From Hemileia vastatrix (lineage: Eukaryota > Basidiomycota > Pucciniomycetes > Pucciniales > Zaghouaniaceae), in the NCBI GenBank assembly GCA_030280995.1, contig JASXTE010000007.1:4262001-4326000 (forward strand): a DNA stretch of 64,000 nt, in the 5' to 3' direction. Made by a program: the position numbers and the translations under genes. Numbering within the stretch: position 1 is the first letter of the stretch; every line of letters begins with the position of its first letter. Below the pieces are notes generated by a model. That model was given only the letters and a program-made list of their open reading frames with translations. It was not told where the DNA came from and ran no database searches. Positions 22,601 through 35,828 of this stretch are shown piece by piece.

Positions 22601-24339
22601 TACACAGTACACAAAAGGAACAGTTGCTGCTATACAAGCTGGTGCATGTCAAATGCAATAAATTTTTTAATGTTTGTGTAACATTTCATGTGTAACATGT
22701 CTCATATGCTGGTAGTGTTAGTTTTTATACTTACTTATACTTACTTTGTGTCATTAAGTAACACCCCTTCCTTCCATTTTTTTTTGCATCCTACTTGCCT
22801 TGGTCCTGCTTCCATAGTTTATTTCAACATTCCATCCAAACCACTATAAACTTTAAAACTTAATTTTTAAATCTAATACACTCTAAAACTGTTTCATTGC
22901 TTTCAGGAGACTTGCTTGGAATTCATTATGCTGGTGATATTAAAGATTCATTATTACCAAAAAACAAGTGAATGAACAAGATGAAACTTATATAACATAT
23001 TTGAAATATACATAGGTAATCTGAGTGGACTAATGGAACATGGTTGAAGAGTTTTTAATTTGAGATATATACTAAAATAAAAAGTAGCCAAAACACTTGC
23101 CTTGTCACCTCACAGTCAGTAGAAATAAACAACAGAAATTATGTGTATATTTTGTGGAGATTTTCTACTAAAAAAACACAATGAAAGTTATGTGGATAAA
23201 ATTCAATTAAGAATTAATAAGAAGATGCCAAAATGTGATGTTTGAATATTTATTTTTTTCAGTAATTAATAAAAGATACTGCATAGGGTGGTTGAAAGAG
23301 CAAATTAAATATGAAATGACCCAAGTAGCATGCAATTATAAACTCATATTTTACTTCAATGGTGGTAGACACCCTAATTTAGTTATTTAGCTAGTTGATT
23401 AAAACTTAGAATCTTTATTTATTTTGTTGGTTTATTATTAGTTCACATATTTACTTATTTTTTAATTTATTACTACTTAACTTTTTTAGTTAGTTAATTA
23501 CTAATTTACTTTTCTAGTTAGTTAGTTACTTTATTTCAGCTTTAAACTATTAGTTAGTCATTTTGTTGATTTTTTTTATATTTTTAACTTATTTAATTAG
23601 TTAAATACTGTTTTTTTGGTTAGTAAATTAGTTAATTACTACTTTGCTTTATAGTTAGTTAGTAAGTTTATTTCTGCTTTACATTTTTTGTTAGATAGTT
23701 TATTGATTGTTTATTATATTTTAAAGTTATTGAATTAGTTAAAAACTCTTTTTCTTTTTTGGTCACACCACGGGAAATCTAGGGGTGAATTGCTAGCAAT
23801 CCCCTCTCTTGAAATTTAGAGTGTCCCTTAAATATGCCAGGTTTATGAATACTTTATAAAAATAAGTAAATTAGAGTTAGATTTACATTTATTCTCAGAT
23901 TGATTATAGACAGAATATCAACTGATTCCAAATTATGCACAAGTTGATCCTCCAGAACTTGATTTTGGTCCTCTGATTAGAACAAATTGAGCACAAATTG
24001 ATCTAACCTAAGCTTATGCATATATAATAATTCAGGATACTTTCTCTATTAAATTTGATAATAAAATAAAATATTGATGAATTTATATAAAAAAAATTAT
24101 TATGTAAGATATTAAATTATAAATTTAGGCATCATAGGAGGGCACTTGATAGAACTTAATTATACTATGTGACACCTTAATACTGTATCACGCAGTTTGA
24201 ACCATTTAAAACAAAATGAGTCATGATGGGCAATGAAATTTCTTGGATAGACACTTTCAAAATTAATACTGACCATAATACACAAGTATGAAACCTTGGC
24301 ATCTATCCAATAAAAGATTTTCCTTCTGATAAATGGATT

Positions 24340-25349
24340 TTTCTCAGTTACTCCCTGCTAAAAAGTGTCCTTCTGAGGTTTGTCTGACCTTCAGGGGGGT
24401 AATTTGGCCACATCACACTACTTCTATTTCCATGATTGACCAAAACATCATCCTCATTTCCATCTAAAGAGTTGATCTCATCTGACTGTGGCTGATCAAA
24501 GGGGTCCACCACAAGTTTAGCCAAAATTTTGGTGAACACTTTTTTGATGGATAGTGACTAACTGGTGCTTTCCGAAATTGTCCACCTCAAGTTAGGATAA
24601 ACTTCAGGAGGATAAATTTATTATGAATACCAAATTAACTGAAGAATACTTTTGCCCTAGCTACTCTGCATCATAAAAGTGTCCAACTGAGGTTTAGCCA
24701 TAATTCAGGTAGACACTTTTGGAAAGGCACAGTCTGATGGGTTTAATATCTATATATGGCAATAGGTATCAGTTTTTTATCAACATGGAACTAAAATTAA
24801 TTTAATATGGCAAAAGTGTCCACCTGAAGTTTGGCCAAAATACAGGTGGAAATTTTGATGAGGATTACTTGATGAAATGAAGAAGACTTGCAATTACTTT
24901 CCATCATAAAATTTTCAAACTTAAGTTTATCAAAAATTGTGGTGACACTTTTGCCAGATCCAGTCATATGGGATCAACTCTCTATATGGCAATGAGAATC
25001 AATTTTTAGTCAATCATGGCATTAGAAGTAATTTTATATGTAAAAACTTTCCATTTGATTTTTGGCCAAAAATAAGTTGGAAATGTTTATGAGGAATACT
25101 AGATTAACTAAAGAAGACTTGCACCCTACTACTGTCCATCATAAAAGTGTCCACCAGAAGAATTCTCAAACTTGTGGTTGACACCTTTGGCCTGGTCCAG
25201 CCATATGGGATCAATTCTGCATATGGAAATGAGGAATTAATTTGGTCAATCATGGTACTAGAAGTAATTTGATATAGATAAAGTGTCCAACTAAATATTG
25301 GAAAAAAATCAGTTGAAAACTTCATTTAGTTTTTCAAAAAATCAAATTA
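24340..25349. repeat. Older, diverged hairpin-repeat units including an inverted one
   Basis: Imperfect palindromes of the type AAAAGTGTCC...GG(A)CACTTTT occur near 24360, 24672, 24807, 24905 and 25137. The unit at 24360-24540 is in inverted orientation (its complement carries the GTCAGATGAGATCAACTCT and GGAAATGAGGATGA landmarks of the later units). The shorter spacing and greater divergence suggest the ancestral repeat. Confidence 0.65.
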
Positions 25350-28300
25350 AGTAAAATTTTATTCCTGATGATGCCCAATTTATCCAACACCTCTTCTGAG
25401 CCTTGAAAGTAGGCATTTAGCTTGAATTTTGAATTTCATATAAAATCCCTATTATTCAACCTATTTCTTTTTATCCCTTTTTTTCTTTTAGATATCAATT
25501 AATTTTATGTAAAACAAATCATTTTCATAATTTTTTACCTGTATTTAATATAATTATTAAAGGTTTAACATCACCCTGTAAGCATTTGGCACATGTTTTT
25601 TTGCTATACTAATAAAAATAATAATATACTGGTAACAAAAAATTGATCAAATGATAAAATATTAATAAAACAGAAAGATCAAATACCAGTGGATATGTTT
25701 TAAAAAAATACCAGTTGCACTGAAGAAGAGCTGCACCCTAGATACTCACCATCAAAAAAGTGTCCAGCACAAGTTCGGCCGAACTTGTGCTGGACACTTT
25801 TGGTCAGTTGCAGTCATATGAGATCAATTCTCGCTATGGCAATGAAAAAAATTTTTGGATAAAAAACTTCACTAGAAGTAGTTTTACATAGCCAAATTTT
25901 CTACCTAGATTTCATCCAAACCACAGGTGCACAATTTTTATCTTTGAAAAAAAGTCAATTTAGTACAATTTATCCCTGATGGCTCTCATTTGCTTCAACA
26001 CCTCTACTGGCCTTTGATAGTAGGAATATTACTTGGATTTCTTTTTTCATATTTGATCCCTTTAACTTAATTTTTTATTCCTAATATTGCTTTTGGATAT
26101 CAATTAATAATTTTTATAATAAATTATTTTCATATTTTTATACATTTATTTAATAATATTATAAATGGCATAAAATCACCTGGTATGCATTTGGCACATG
26201 AGTTTTTTCTATACTTATAAAATTAATAATATAATGCGGACAAAAATTAATCAAATGATATTAATGAGTGAGGAAAAAATATAAAATACCAGTAGACATG
26301 TTTGTAAGAAATACTAGGTGAACTGAAAAAAAAATTCTACCCTAGCTACTCTACATTAAAAAAGTGTCCAGCACAAGTTCGGCCGAACTTGTGCTGGACA
26401 CTTATGGTCAGGTGCAGTCAGATGGGAGCAATTCTCTCTATGGAAATGAAGATAAATTTTTGATAAAAAATTACACTAGAAGTAGTTTGATATGGCAAAA
26501 TTTTCATGCTGAAGTTTTGGTAAAGCTCAAGTGGATTTTTTTTTTATTTTTACAAAAAAGAAAATTTAGTGCAAGTTTAGCCCTGATTGTTCTAATTTAA
26601 TTCAACATCTCTTTTTTCTGTTTATGGCAGGAATTTAACTTGGATTTTAATTTTTATCTTTGATTTCTTTTATTTTACTTTATTCCTCTCATATTGCTTT
26701 TGGATAGAAGTTTATTTTTTGTAAAATAAATCATTTTCATATTTTTTTACCTTTATTTAATAATATTATAAAAGGTGAAACATCACCCAGTTTTCATTTG
26801 GCACACAATTTTTTGCTATACTGATAATATTAATAATATAATGGTGAGAAAAAATTAATCAATTGATAAATATGAGTGAGTCAAAAAGATTTAATAACAG
26901 TGGAAATGTTTATAAGAAATTTCAGATGATTAAAAATGACTTGCACCCTGGATACTCTTCATGATAAAAGTGTCCAGCACAAGTTTTGTCAAACTTGTGA
27001 TGGACACTTTTGGTTGCATGCCTTCAGACGCAATCAATTCTTTTTATGGAAATGAGACTGAATTATCACTCCATCATTGCACTGAAAGTAGTTTTACATA
27101 GACAAATTGTCCCATGGAAGTTTTTCCAAACCTAAGGTAGACAATTTTTTCCTTTGGTAAAAAGTAAATTTGATCCATGTTAATCAATGATGGTGCCCAT
27201 TTTTTCTGAAGCCTCTACTGGCTCATGATAGCAGAAATTATACTTAATACCTTTATTTCATGTTTGATCTCTTTAATTTTAATCTTACCCTTTTATTTAT
27301 CCTTTAGCTTTTAAATATCAATTTTATTTTGGTAAAACTGATAACTTTCACATTTTTTTATATTTATTATATTATCTTATTAAAGTTGTAAAATCATCCA
27401 GTGTACATTCATTACACATTTTTTTGCTATACTAAAAACATTAATAATATAATGGTGACTAAAAAATAATCAAATAATATATATGGATGACACAGAAAGA
27501 TCAAATACCCATAGACATTTTTAAAATGAATATAAGATTAACTGAAGAAGACTTGCACCCTAGCTACTCTCCATCATAAAAGTGTCCAGCACAATTTCAG
27601 CTGAGCTTGTGCTGGACACTTTTGGTTGCATGCAGTCAGATGGGATAAATTTACTCAATGGAAGTTAAAATGAATTTTTGCTCAATCATTGCACAAGAAG
27701 TAGCTTTATACTGCTATACTATCCTCCTGATTTTTTGGAAAACATCAGGTGGACACTTTTATTAATTTTAAAAAAAAGAAAAAATATTCGAAATCTAGAA
27801 CTGGTGGTGCAAATTTGGTCTGAAAACTCAAATTATCTTTGATGGCAGAAATTTTATTTGAATGTTTAATTTCATATTTAATCACTTTTATTTTACTTTT
27901 TATTCCTGTTTTTTCTTTCAAATATCAATTTATTTATTGTAAAACTAATAATTTTCATATTTTTTTTACTTTTATTTAATAAGATTATGAAAGATTTAGC
28001 ATCTCCCAGTATGCATTTGGCTTACAAATTTTTTCAATACTAATAACATTAATATTATAATGGTGAAAAACAATGAATCAAATGATAAATATGAAGGACT
28101 CAGAAAGATCATATACAAGTGGATTTGTTAATAAGGAATACCTGATGAACTGAAGAAGACCTGCACCCTAGATACTCACCATCATAAAAGTGTCCAGCAT
28201 AAGTTCGGCCGAACTTGTGCTGGACACTTTTGTTTGCATGAAGTCAGATGGGATAAATTTACTCTATGGAAATGAAAATGACATTTTGCTCAATCATCGC

Positions 28301-31300
28301 ACAATAAGTAGTTTGATATTGCCAAAATGTCCTCCTGATGATTTTTTAAAACTCATCAGGAAACTTTCTTTGGTTTAACAAAAAAGAAATTATAGTGCAA
28401 GTTTAGCCCTGGTGGTGCACATTTGATCTAACACCTCTACTTGTTATTGATAGTGGGAATTTTCCTTAGATTTTTTTTTCTTATTTTATCCCTTTTATTT
28501 TACTTTTTTATTGCTCATATTGCTTTGGATATCAATTTTTAATTTTTAAAATAAATAATTTTCATACTCTTATACCTTTATTTAATAATATATGATTAAA
28601 GGTGGAACACCACCTGGTATGCATTTTTCACACAAGTTATTACTATAGTAATAACGTTAATAATATAATGATGACAAAAAATTAATCAAATGGTAAATTT
28701 AAATGACACAGAAAGATCAAATTCCAGTGGAAATGTTTATAAGAAATCCCTTTTGAGTTTAAGAAGATTTGCTGTATGCCTACTCTCAATTATAAAAGTG
28801 TCCAGCACAAGTTTGGCCAAACTTGTGCTGGACAATTTTGGTTGCATGAAGTCATATGAGATAAATTCTCTCTATGGCAATAAAAAATGATATTTCACTC
28901 AATTATTGAAGTAAAGAATGTTTAATATTGAAAAATTATCCCCTGGATGTCTGTCCAAACCTCAGTTCAAAATTTGTTAGCTATACATAAAAGTAAGTTT
29001 AGACCAAGTCTTGACCTAGGGGTCCCCAACTGTCCCAACACCACTTCTGGCTCTTGATAGTAAAAATTTTACTTGTATTTTTTATTTCGTATTTGATCCC
29101 ATTTATTTTCATTTTACTTTTCTATTACTCTTTTTAATTTTAAATATCAATTTATTTTTTTAAAAACTAAACATATTCATATTTTTTTAACTTTATATAA
29201 TAATATTATTAAAGTTGTAGCATCACCAATTTCGCATTTGGCATGCAGGTTTTTGCTATACTAGAAACATTAATAATATATATGGTGACAAAAAATTAAT
29301 TATAAGATAAATATGAATGATAAAAAAAAGTTAAAAACCCAATAGAAATGTGAAAAACAAAAAACTGATGTACTGAGAAACACTTCCACACTAGCTACTC
29401 TCCATCATAAAAGTGTCCAGCACAAGTTCGGCCGAACTTGTGCTGGACACTTTTGTTCAGGTGCAGTCAGATGGGATCAATTCTCTCTGTGGAAATTAAA
29501 TTAAAAAAATGTTAAATAATTACATTAGAGGTAGTTTGGTATGGCTGAATTATCCACCTTGAGTTTTTCAAAACCTCAGGTGAAAAATATTTTATCTTTA
29601 AAAAAAATTAAATTTTATCAAATTTAGCCCTTATGGCACCCATTTGTTTCAACACCTCTACTGGCTCTTGAAGGCAGGAATTTTTCTTGAATTTTTCTTT
29701 TTCATATTTGATCTCTTTTACTTTACTTTTTTATGACTCATGTTACATTTGGATATTAATTTATAATTTTGGAAAAGAAATCATTTTCATATTTTTTTAA
29801 CTTTAATAATATTATAAAAGGTGTAATATAACATGGCATGCATTTGGCGCACAAGTTTTTTCTGTACTAATAAAATTAATAAAATTCTAATGACAAAAAA
29901 TTAATCAGATAATAAAATATGAATAACACAGAAAGATCAAATACCATTTGACATGTTTTAAAAAAATAACAGTTGCACTGAAGAACACCTGCACCCTAGC
30001 TACTCTCCATCATAAAAGTGTCCAGCACAAGTTCGGCCGAACTTGTGCTGGACACCTTTGGTCAGGTGCAGTCAGATGGGATCAATTCTCTCTATGGCAA
30101 TGAAAAAAATTATTTGATAAGAAACTTCACTAGACGTAGTTTGATATAGCTGAATTATCCACTTAGAGTTCATCCAAACCACAGGTACACAATTTTTTAT
30201 CTTTAAAAATCAATCAATTTAGTACAATTTATCCCTGATGGCTCTCATTTGCTACAACATCTCTACTGGCCTTTGATATTAGCAATATCAATTGGAGTTT
30301 GTTTTTCATATTTGATCCCTTTAAATTATTTTTTATTCCTCATATTGCTTTTGTATATCAATTAATAATTTTTAAAATAAATTATTTTAATATTTTTATA
30401 CATTTTTTTAATAATATTATAAAATGTGTAACATCACTCAGTATGCATTTGGCACATGATTTTTTGCTATACTTATATAATTAATAATATAATTAAGACA
30501 AAAAATTAATCAAACAATATGTATGAGTGAGGCACAAAGATAAAATACCAGTAGACATGTTTGTAAGAAATACAAGATGAACTGAAGACAAATTCTACCC
30601 CAGCTGCTCTCCATCATAGAAGTGTCCAGCACAAGTTCGGCCGAACTTGTGCTGGACACTTTTGGTCATGTGCAGTCAGATGGGATCAATTCTCTGTATG
30701 GCAACAAAAAATTTTTTTTATCAAATTCCACTAGAAGTAGTTTGGTTTAGCTGAATCATCCACCTGCTGTTCTGCCCAATATCAGGTGTATAATTTTTTA
30801 TCTTTAAAGAAAAGGTCACTTATTACAATTAAGCCCTGATGGCTCCCATTTGCTTTAACACCTCTACTGGCTCTTGATAGCAGGAATTTTACCAGTATTT
30901 TTTTCATATTTTAACTCTTTGACTTTTATTTTACTCTTTTATTCCTCTTTTTACTTTTAAATTTCAATTTAATTTTTGTAAAACTATTCCTTTCCATATT
31001 TATTAACATCTATTTTAAAAAATTATTGAAGGTATAACTTCACATGGTATGCATTTGGCACACAAGTTTTTGCTATACTAACAACATTAATAATATAATG
31101 GTGATAAAATATTAATTGGATGATAAATATGAAAGATACAGACTGATCAAATACCAGTAGACATGTTTATGAGAAATACAAGATGAACAAAGTGAAGGAA
31201 ATTTCCACCCAAGCTACTCTCCATCATAAAAGTGTCCAGCACAAGTTCGGCCGAACTTGTGCTGGACACTTTTAGTCACGTGCAGTCAGATGGGATCAAT

Positions 31301-32942
31301 TCTCTATATGGCAAAAAAAACATTTTTTTATTAAACTTCACTACAAGCAGTTTTGTTTAGCTGAATCATCCACCTGTTGTTCTTCCCAACCTCAGGTGTA
31401 TAATTTTTTATCTTTAAAAAAAAGGTCACTTATTACAATTTAGCCCTGATGGCTCCCATTTTTTTCAACACGTCTACTGGCTCTTGAGAGCAAGAATTTT
31501 ACTGGTATTTTGTTTTTCATAATTGATCTCTTTGAGATTAATTTTACCTTTTTATCCCTCATATTGCTTTTGTATGTCAATTTTTTTTTGTAAAACAAAT
31601 CATTTTCATATTTTTTTACCTTTATTTAATAATATTATAAAAGGTGTAACATCACCTGGTATGCATTTGGCACATGAGTTTTTGCTATACTTATAATATT
31701 AATAATATAATGGTGACAATAAATTAATCAAATAACATATATGAGTGAGGCACAAAGATCAAGTACCAATGGACATGTTTATAAGAAATACCAGATTAAC
31801 TGAAGAAAAATTCTACCCTAGCTACTCTCCATCATAAATGTGTCCAGCACAAGTTCGGCCGAACTTGTGCTGGACACTTTTTGTCACATGCAGTCTGGTG
31901 TGATCAATTCTCTCTCAATCATTGAACTAGAAGTTGTTTGATATGGCTAAATGGTTATGCTGAAGTTTTTTTAAACCTCAGATTGGCATTTTTTTGTTTT
32001 TCAAAAAAGCAATTATAGTCCTAGTTTAGCCTCACTGGTGGACATTTGCCCCAACATGTCTACTTGCTCTTAATGGCAGTATATTTATTTTAATTTTTTA
32101 TTTCATATTTGATTCCTTTAATTTTACCTTTTTATCCCTCATATTGCTTTTGTATATCAATTTATTTTTTGTAAAACAAATCATTTTCATATTTTTTTAC
32201 CTTTATTTAATAATATTATAAAAGGTGTAACATCACCTGGTATGCATTTGGCACACGAGTTATTGCTATACTTATAATATTAAAACATAATGGTGACAAA
32301 AAATCAATCAAATGATAAATATGAGTTAGGCACAAAGATCAAATACCAGTGGAAATGTTTATAAGAAATAGAAGATGAACTGAAAAAAAATTCCACCCTA
32401 GCTAACCTCCATCATAAAAGTGTCCAGCACAAGTTCGGCTGAACTTGTGCTGGACACTTTTGGTCACTTGCAGTCTGATGTGATCAATTCTCTCTATTGC
32501 AATGAAGATGAATTTTTCTTCAATAATCGCACTAGAAGTTGTTTGATATGGCAAAATTGTCATCCTGAAGTTTTGGTAAAGCTCCAGTGGATTTTTTTTT
32601 ATTTTTACAAAAAAGAAATTATAGTCCAAGTTTAGTGCCACTGGTGGGCGTTCACCCCATCATGTCTACTTGCTCTTGATGGGAGGAATTTCACTTTAAT
32701 TTTTTATTTCATATTTGATCCCTTTAATTTTACCTTTTTATCCCTCATATTGCTTTTGGATATCAATTTATTTTTTGTAAAACAAATCATTTTCATATTT
32801 TTTTACCTTTATTTAATAATATTATATAAGGTGTAACATCAACCGATATGCATTTGGCACACAAGTTTTTGCTATACTTATAATATTAATAACATAATGG
32901 TGACAAAAATCAATCAAATGATAAATATGAGTGAGGCACAAA
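25350..32942. repeat. Tandem satellite, 12 units of about 600 bp
   Basis: Unit landmarks recur in fixed order: the palindrome, CAGTCAGATGGGATCAATTC, GCACTAGAAGTAGTTTGATA, a second weaker palindrome, CACCTCTACTGGCTCTTGAT, TTTAATAATATTATAAAAGG, GCATTTGGCACA and CACAAAGATCAAATACCAGT. Palindrome centres fall at about 25778, 26382, 26978, 27600, 28208, 28816, 29431, 30036, 30640, 31240, 31858 and 32438, so periods range from 580 to 622. The array stops abruptly at about 32942. Short ORFs beginning SSTSSAELVLDT are translations of the palindrome and not genes. Confidence 0.92.
25756..25801. repeat. 46-bp perfect palindrome, representative of 12 copies
   Basis: Each 23-nt arm starts AAAAGTGTCCAGCACAAGTT and closes on CGG|CCG. 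Copies at about 29409, 30014, 31218 and 26360 (nearly complete) retain it. Others carry one to five changes; several of these are mirrored on both arms (TTTGGCCAAA at 28816). It is the best-conserved part of the unit. Confidence 0.9.
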
Positions 32943-33597
32943 GGTCAAATACCAATTAATCAATAGTTCTTTTTAATATTATAAATTTTTTGATTAAATA
33001 AAATGGTAATAATGCATTATATTTTTCATCCACAATTCCACTCTAATGATTCCCACTGCACAAAAAGGGTTCACTTGGTCCTTTCTTTACTGCTTGTGCA
33101 TATATTTTATTGCCCACAGTACTACAATTTTTTGTAGTGATTATCCCACATCTGATTCAGGAATATTTTTAAACAATATAAGTTTTTTTTACAAAAGACC
33201 TTATCATATCCAATATCCCACAAAAAATACAACCTGTTTTTGTATTAAAGCCCGTTAATTATTAAGAAATTGTTAAAATATTTAGAGTAGACCCTGGCAC
33301 AGCTAGATCCATACCAACCGACCTAAAGTCTTTTCAATATTGAAAACAATTAAATAAAATTATGATATCATACTAAATTATGGGCGCCAACCATAATTCA
33401 GCACTTCTCATTTGCTCTGCTACAAAATGAGTGCATGTAGCATTTTTCTAACGTCAGACTGTTTTTCTTCCTTCCCTCACACCTTTAGTCCAGAATGAAA
33501 ATTTAGTATGAGTTTTGGTCAAAATGGTTTGCCAGTGTTATCTGTATGCAATATGAATTGATATTGCATAAAATATACTTGTTAAGCATCATTTTTT

Positions 33598-33910
33598 TTG
33601 CATTTTTCAATCATTATGCATATTTATGCATATTCATATGCATATTCATTATACAGATTTAAATGCATATTAATATATTTTATTCATATATGTATATGCA
33701 CCTTTTTTTTGCATATTCAATATGCATATTTTTATGCATATTTTTTATGCATAATCACTATGCATATTTTTTATGCATATTTTTATGCATATTTTTTATG
33801 CATATTTATTCTTCATAGTCATTATGCATACACTTTGGATAGGCAATTCACATCAATTTTTAGCATGCAATAAGTATCCACCATGCAGATTCGAATGCAT
33901 ATGCATCTAT
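33598..33910. repeat. ATGCATAT-rich minisatellite
   Basis: The octamer TATGCATA or close variants recurs about 20 times at irregular 10-20 bp intervals. It is self-complementary and lies within the right part of the 10.4-kb element. Confidence 0.75.
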
Positions 33911-34222
33911 ATCATACACGCAACATATATTCAAGTTTAATATTTGAATATTAAGGTATGCTAAGTGATGTTGTTCAACCTTTTGCCAAACCTGAGATTA
34001 ACTGATGTTCAATGTGGTTCTTAAGCTCTGCTCAAGGAGGGATTGTTCTGGATTCAATCTGTGACAGTTTATTTTTTCAATGTTTTTTCATCAGATTTAA
34101 AAACATCTTTCTGACAGTTTCAGGATGGTTTCCCAACAGTTTCCTGACAAATTCCTAATAGTTTCAAAAAGAGGGAACTGCTAGCAGTTCACCCCCAGAT
34201 TTCCCATGGTGTCAGTTAATTA

Positions 34223-34439
34223 CACTACAAAATATAGGGGGTGAAAATGCTAGCAAGTCCCCAACCTTAAATCAGACTGAACTATAATTGAAAACACACC
34301 TAAAAATACTCTTCTTACTGGTGTTCATCCATGATTTTATGGTTCCATTTTCAATATCTCAATGTGTGTTTAATCTGTAGTGAATTTGGGTCCAAGATTT
34401 CAGACTTGCTAGAAAGTCTGTCACCCATATTGCGTGGTG
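34223..34439. mobile_element. 217-bp CACTA-like MITE (family A)
   Basis: Starts CACTACAAAATATAGGGGG and ends, inverted, CACCACGCAATATGGG. TTA flanks both sides (34220-34222, 34440-34442). Family members lie at 45246-45495 and 55133-55393. It is inserted just outside the 10.4-kb element, in the foldback arm. Confidence 0.88.
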
Positions 34440-34618
34440 TTAGTTGATTAATACTTTGCTTTTTTAGTTAGGAAGTTGGTTTATTGCTGCTTAAAATTTC
34501 TAGTTATTTAGTTAGTTTATTACTCCTTTTCTATTTTAGTTTTATAGTGAATTTTTTAGTGATTTTCTTTTTTAGCTTGTTAATTGATTGATCTCTGTTT
34601 TGATTTTTAAGTTAGTTT

Positions 34619-34830
34619 CACTGCAAAAAAGAAGTGGCACCTTCTAGAAGGTGCCTATCCCTATATTCAGTTTTGATGTAAGTGTAAATTTGATTTTATA
34701 TTGCACAAGCTAGTGTGATCATTGCTTAGTGTGCAGTCTTTCCAGAAGGATTACAGCTGAGATGAAATTGAGTTAACTCAAAGATAGGGATTGGCACCTG
34801 CTACCAGGTGCTGATGTTTTTTTTCTGGTG
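34619..34830. mobile_element. CACTA-like MITE in the right arm (212 bp)
   Basis: The inverted counterpart of 21010-21221. It begins CACTGCAAAAAAGAAGT followed by the perfect 20-bp palindrome GGCACCTTCTAGAAGGTGCC. The right end carries GGCACCTGCTACCAGGTGC. Confidence 0.7.
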
Positions 34831-35828
34831 TTAGTTATTTTAATACTGCTTTGCTTTTTTAGTTAGTTAATCAGATGATTAATATTTTTATTTTTTAGTT
34901 GGTTAGTTTTGTTACTGATTCATTTTTTTAGTTAGTTTTAGTAGAGGGGAATAGTAGACAGATAGGGAGTGATGCAAGGTGATGATGAGACATAAGGAAG
35001 GGGAGAAGGTCGAGGAGAGGTACAAGAAGGTGAGAAGAGGTGGAGAGAGATGAGGAGTGATTTTATGAAGGTGAAAGGTTGAAAAAATTGCAAGGAACTA
35101 GAAAGCAAAAGGGAAGGGAGCCAAGTGCAGAAAAGTAGAGGGGATGAGGGTGATCATCATTTTTGGTGACAAGATAAGGTTAAAGATGACAGGGACTGGT
35201 AGGCCTCATAGTTTGTAGGATTTTTTTTCTGTCTAATTGTGAGGATAGGAAGTGGGGAGAGGAGCATAAAAGGGAATGAAAACTCATTAGGGGGTGGGGT
35301 GACTTGTGAGAGGAGGAAGAAAAGGTGGAACCAATTGGTTTGAGAGTGGTAGAGGGGGGTGTGTGGTGGTGTGGCTGAGTTTGAGAGTCAAGAAAGGTGA
35401 TGGTGTGTTTTGCAAATGGAGTAAGGTGCAGAGGTTTGTAAGAGAACGGGAGACTAACTGTAAAAAGTGTAGTGGGAGTTAAAATAGAGGTAAAAATGTG
35501 TATATAAGATGAGGTGGGGAAGTGGAGAAGAGAAGATGATGAAACGGAGGAAAGAAACTTACCATGAATGAAAGCAAGAAATTTTAAGAGAAGTGGAAAA
35601 AAGGAAAATAGTAATTTAAAAAATGAGAACAAGACACACACAAAGAATAATAATAATTGTGGGATGACTTTATAATGATGAGATGATATGGCCCAAGAAG
35701 ATTCAAACATCAGAAAGGCAAAAAAAAGGTGGGAAAAAACAAGGCTACTTTACAAATCAGACCCAGAGTCATACCCGACAACCAAAAATGAACTAGACAT
35801 CCAGTTCAGGGGTTTTCCCCCTGTGTTA

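Larger units (their letters stand above)
23766..34211. mobile_element. 10.4-kb CACTA-like element carrying a palindromic satellite array
   Basis: The left end CACCACGGGAAATCTAGGGG and inverted right end CACCATGGGAAATCTGGGGG match over about 38 bp and run into GAACTGCTAGCAGTTC-type palindromes. TCA flanks both sides (23763-23765, 34212-34214). The sequence outside resumes the foldback's right arm. No transposase was found. Most of the interior is tandem repeat. Confidence 0.85.
19973..35825. mobile_element. Giant foldback DNA element with about 2.5-kb inverted arms, nested insertions
   Basis: Ends CACATAAG (19973) and, inverted, CACAGGGGGAAAACC (35825) are flanked by TTA at 19970-19972 and 35826-35828. 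The left arm (19973-22590) is repeated in inverted form on the right: 22590-23765, then after two nested insertions 34440-35825. Shared landmarks include the pyrimidine-rich C(A/T)CCTC block, a 212-bp MITE in each arm, AACTAACTAAAA tracts and the AGGGTGTCTACCACC block. Without insertions it would be about 5.2 kb. No transposase is evident, so it is non-autonomous. The 3-bp duplication and CAC start point to a CACTA-like mechanism (inference). Confidence 0.75.

Noticed and set aside
25756..32641. Repeated 60-80-codon ORFs starting SSTSSAELVLDT in the satellite
   Set aside because: They are translations of the palindrome, are open in only a few units, start at non-ATG codons and differ after the palindrome.
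25350..32942. CRISPR-like array
   Set aside because: Units are about 600 bp, similar throughout and in a eukaryotic transposon, not short repeats with unique spacers.
33380..33400. TTGGCGCCC resembling a tRNA-Lys primer site on the minus strand
   Set aside because: No LTR end next to it and no matching second LTR.
35180..35710. 176-codon minus-strand Ser/Phe/Pro-rich ORF
   Set aside because: It is the pyrimidine-rich arm of the foldback element. The equivalent left arm (20090-20590) does not keep the frame.
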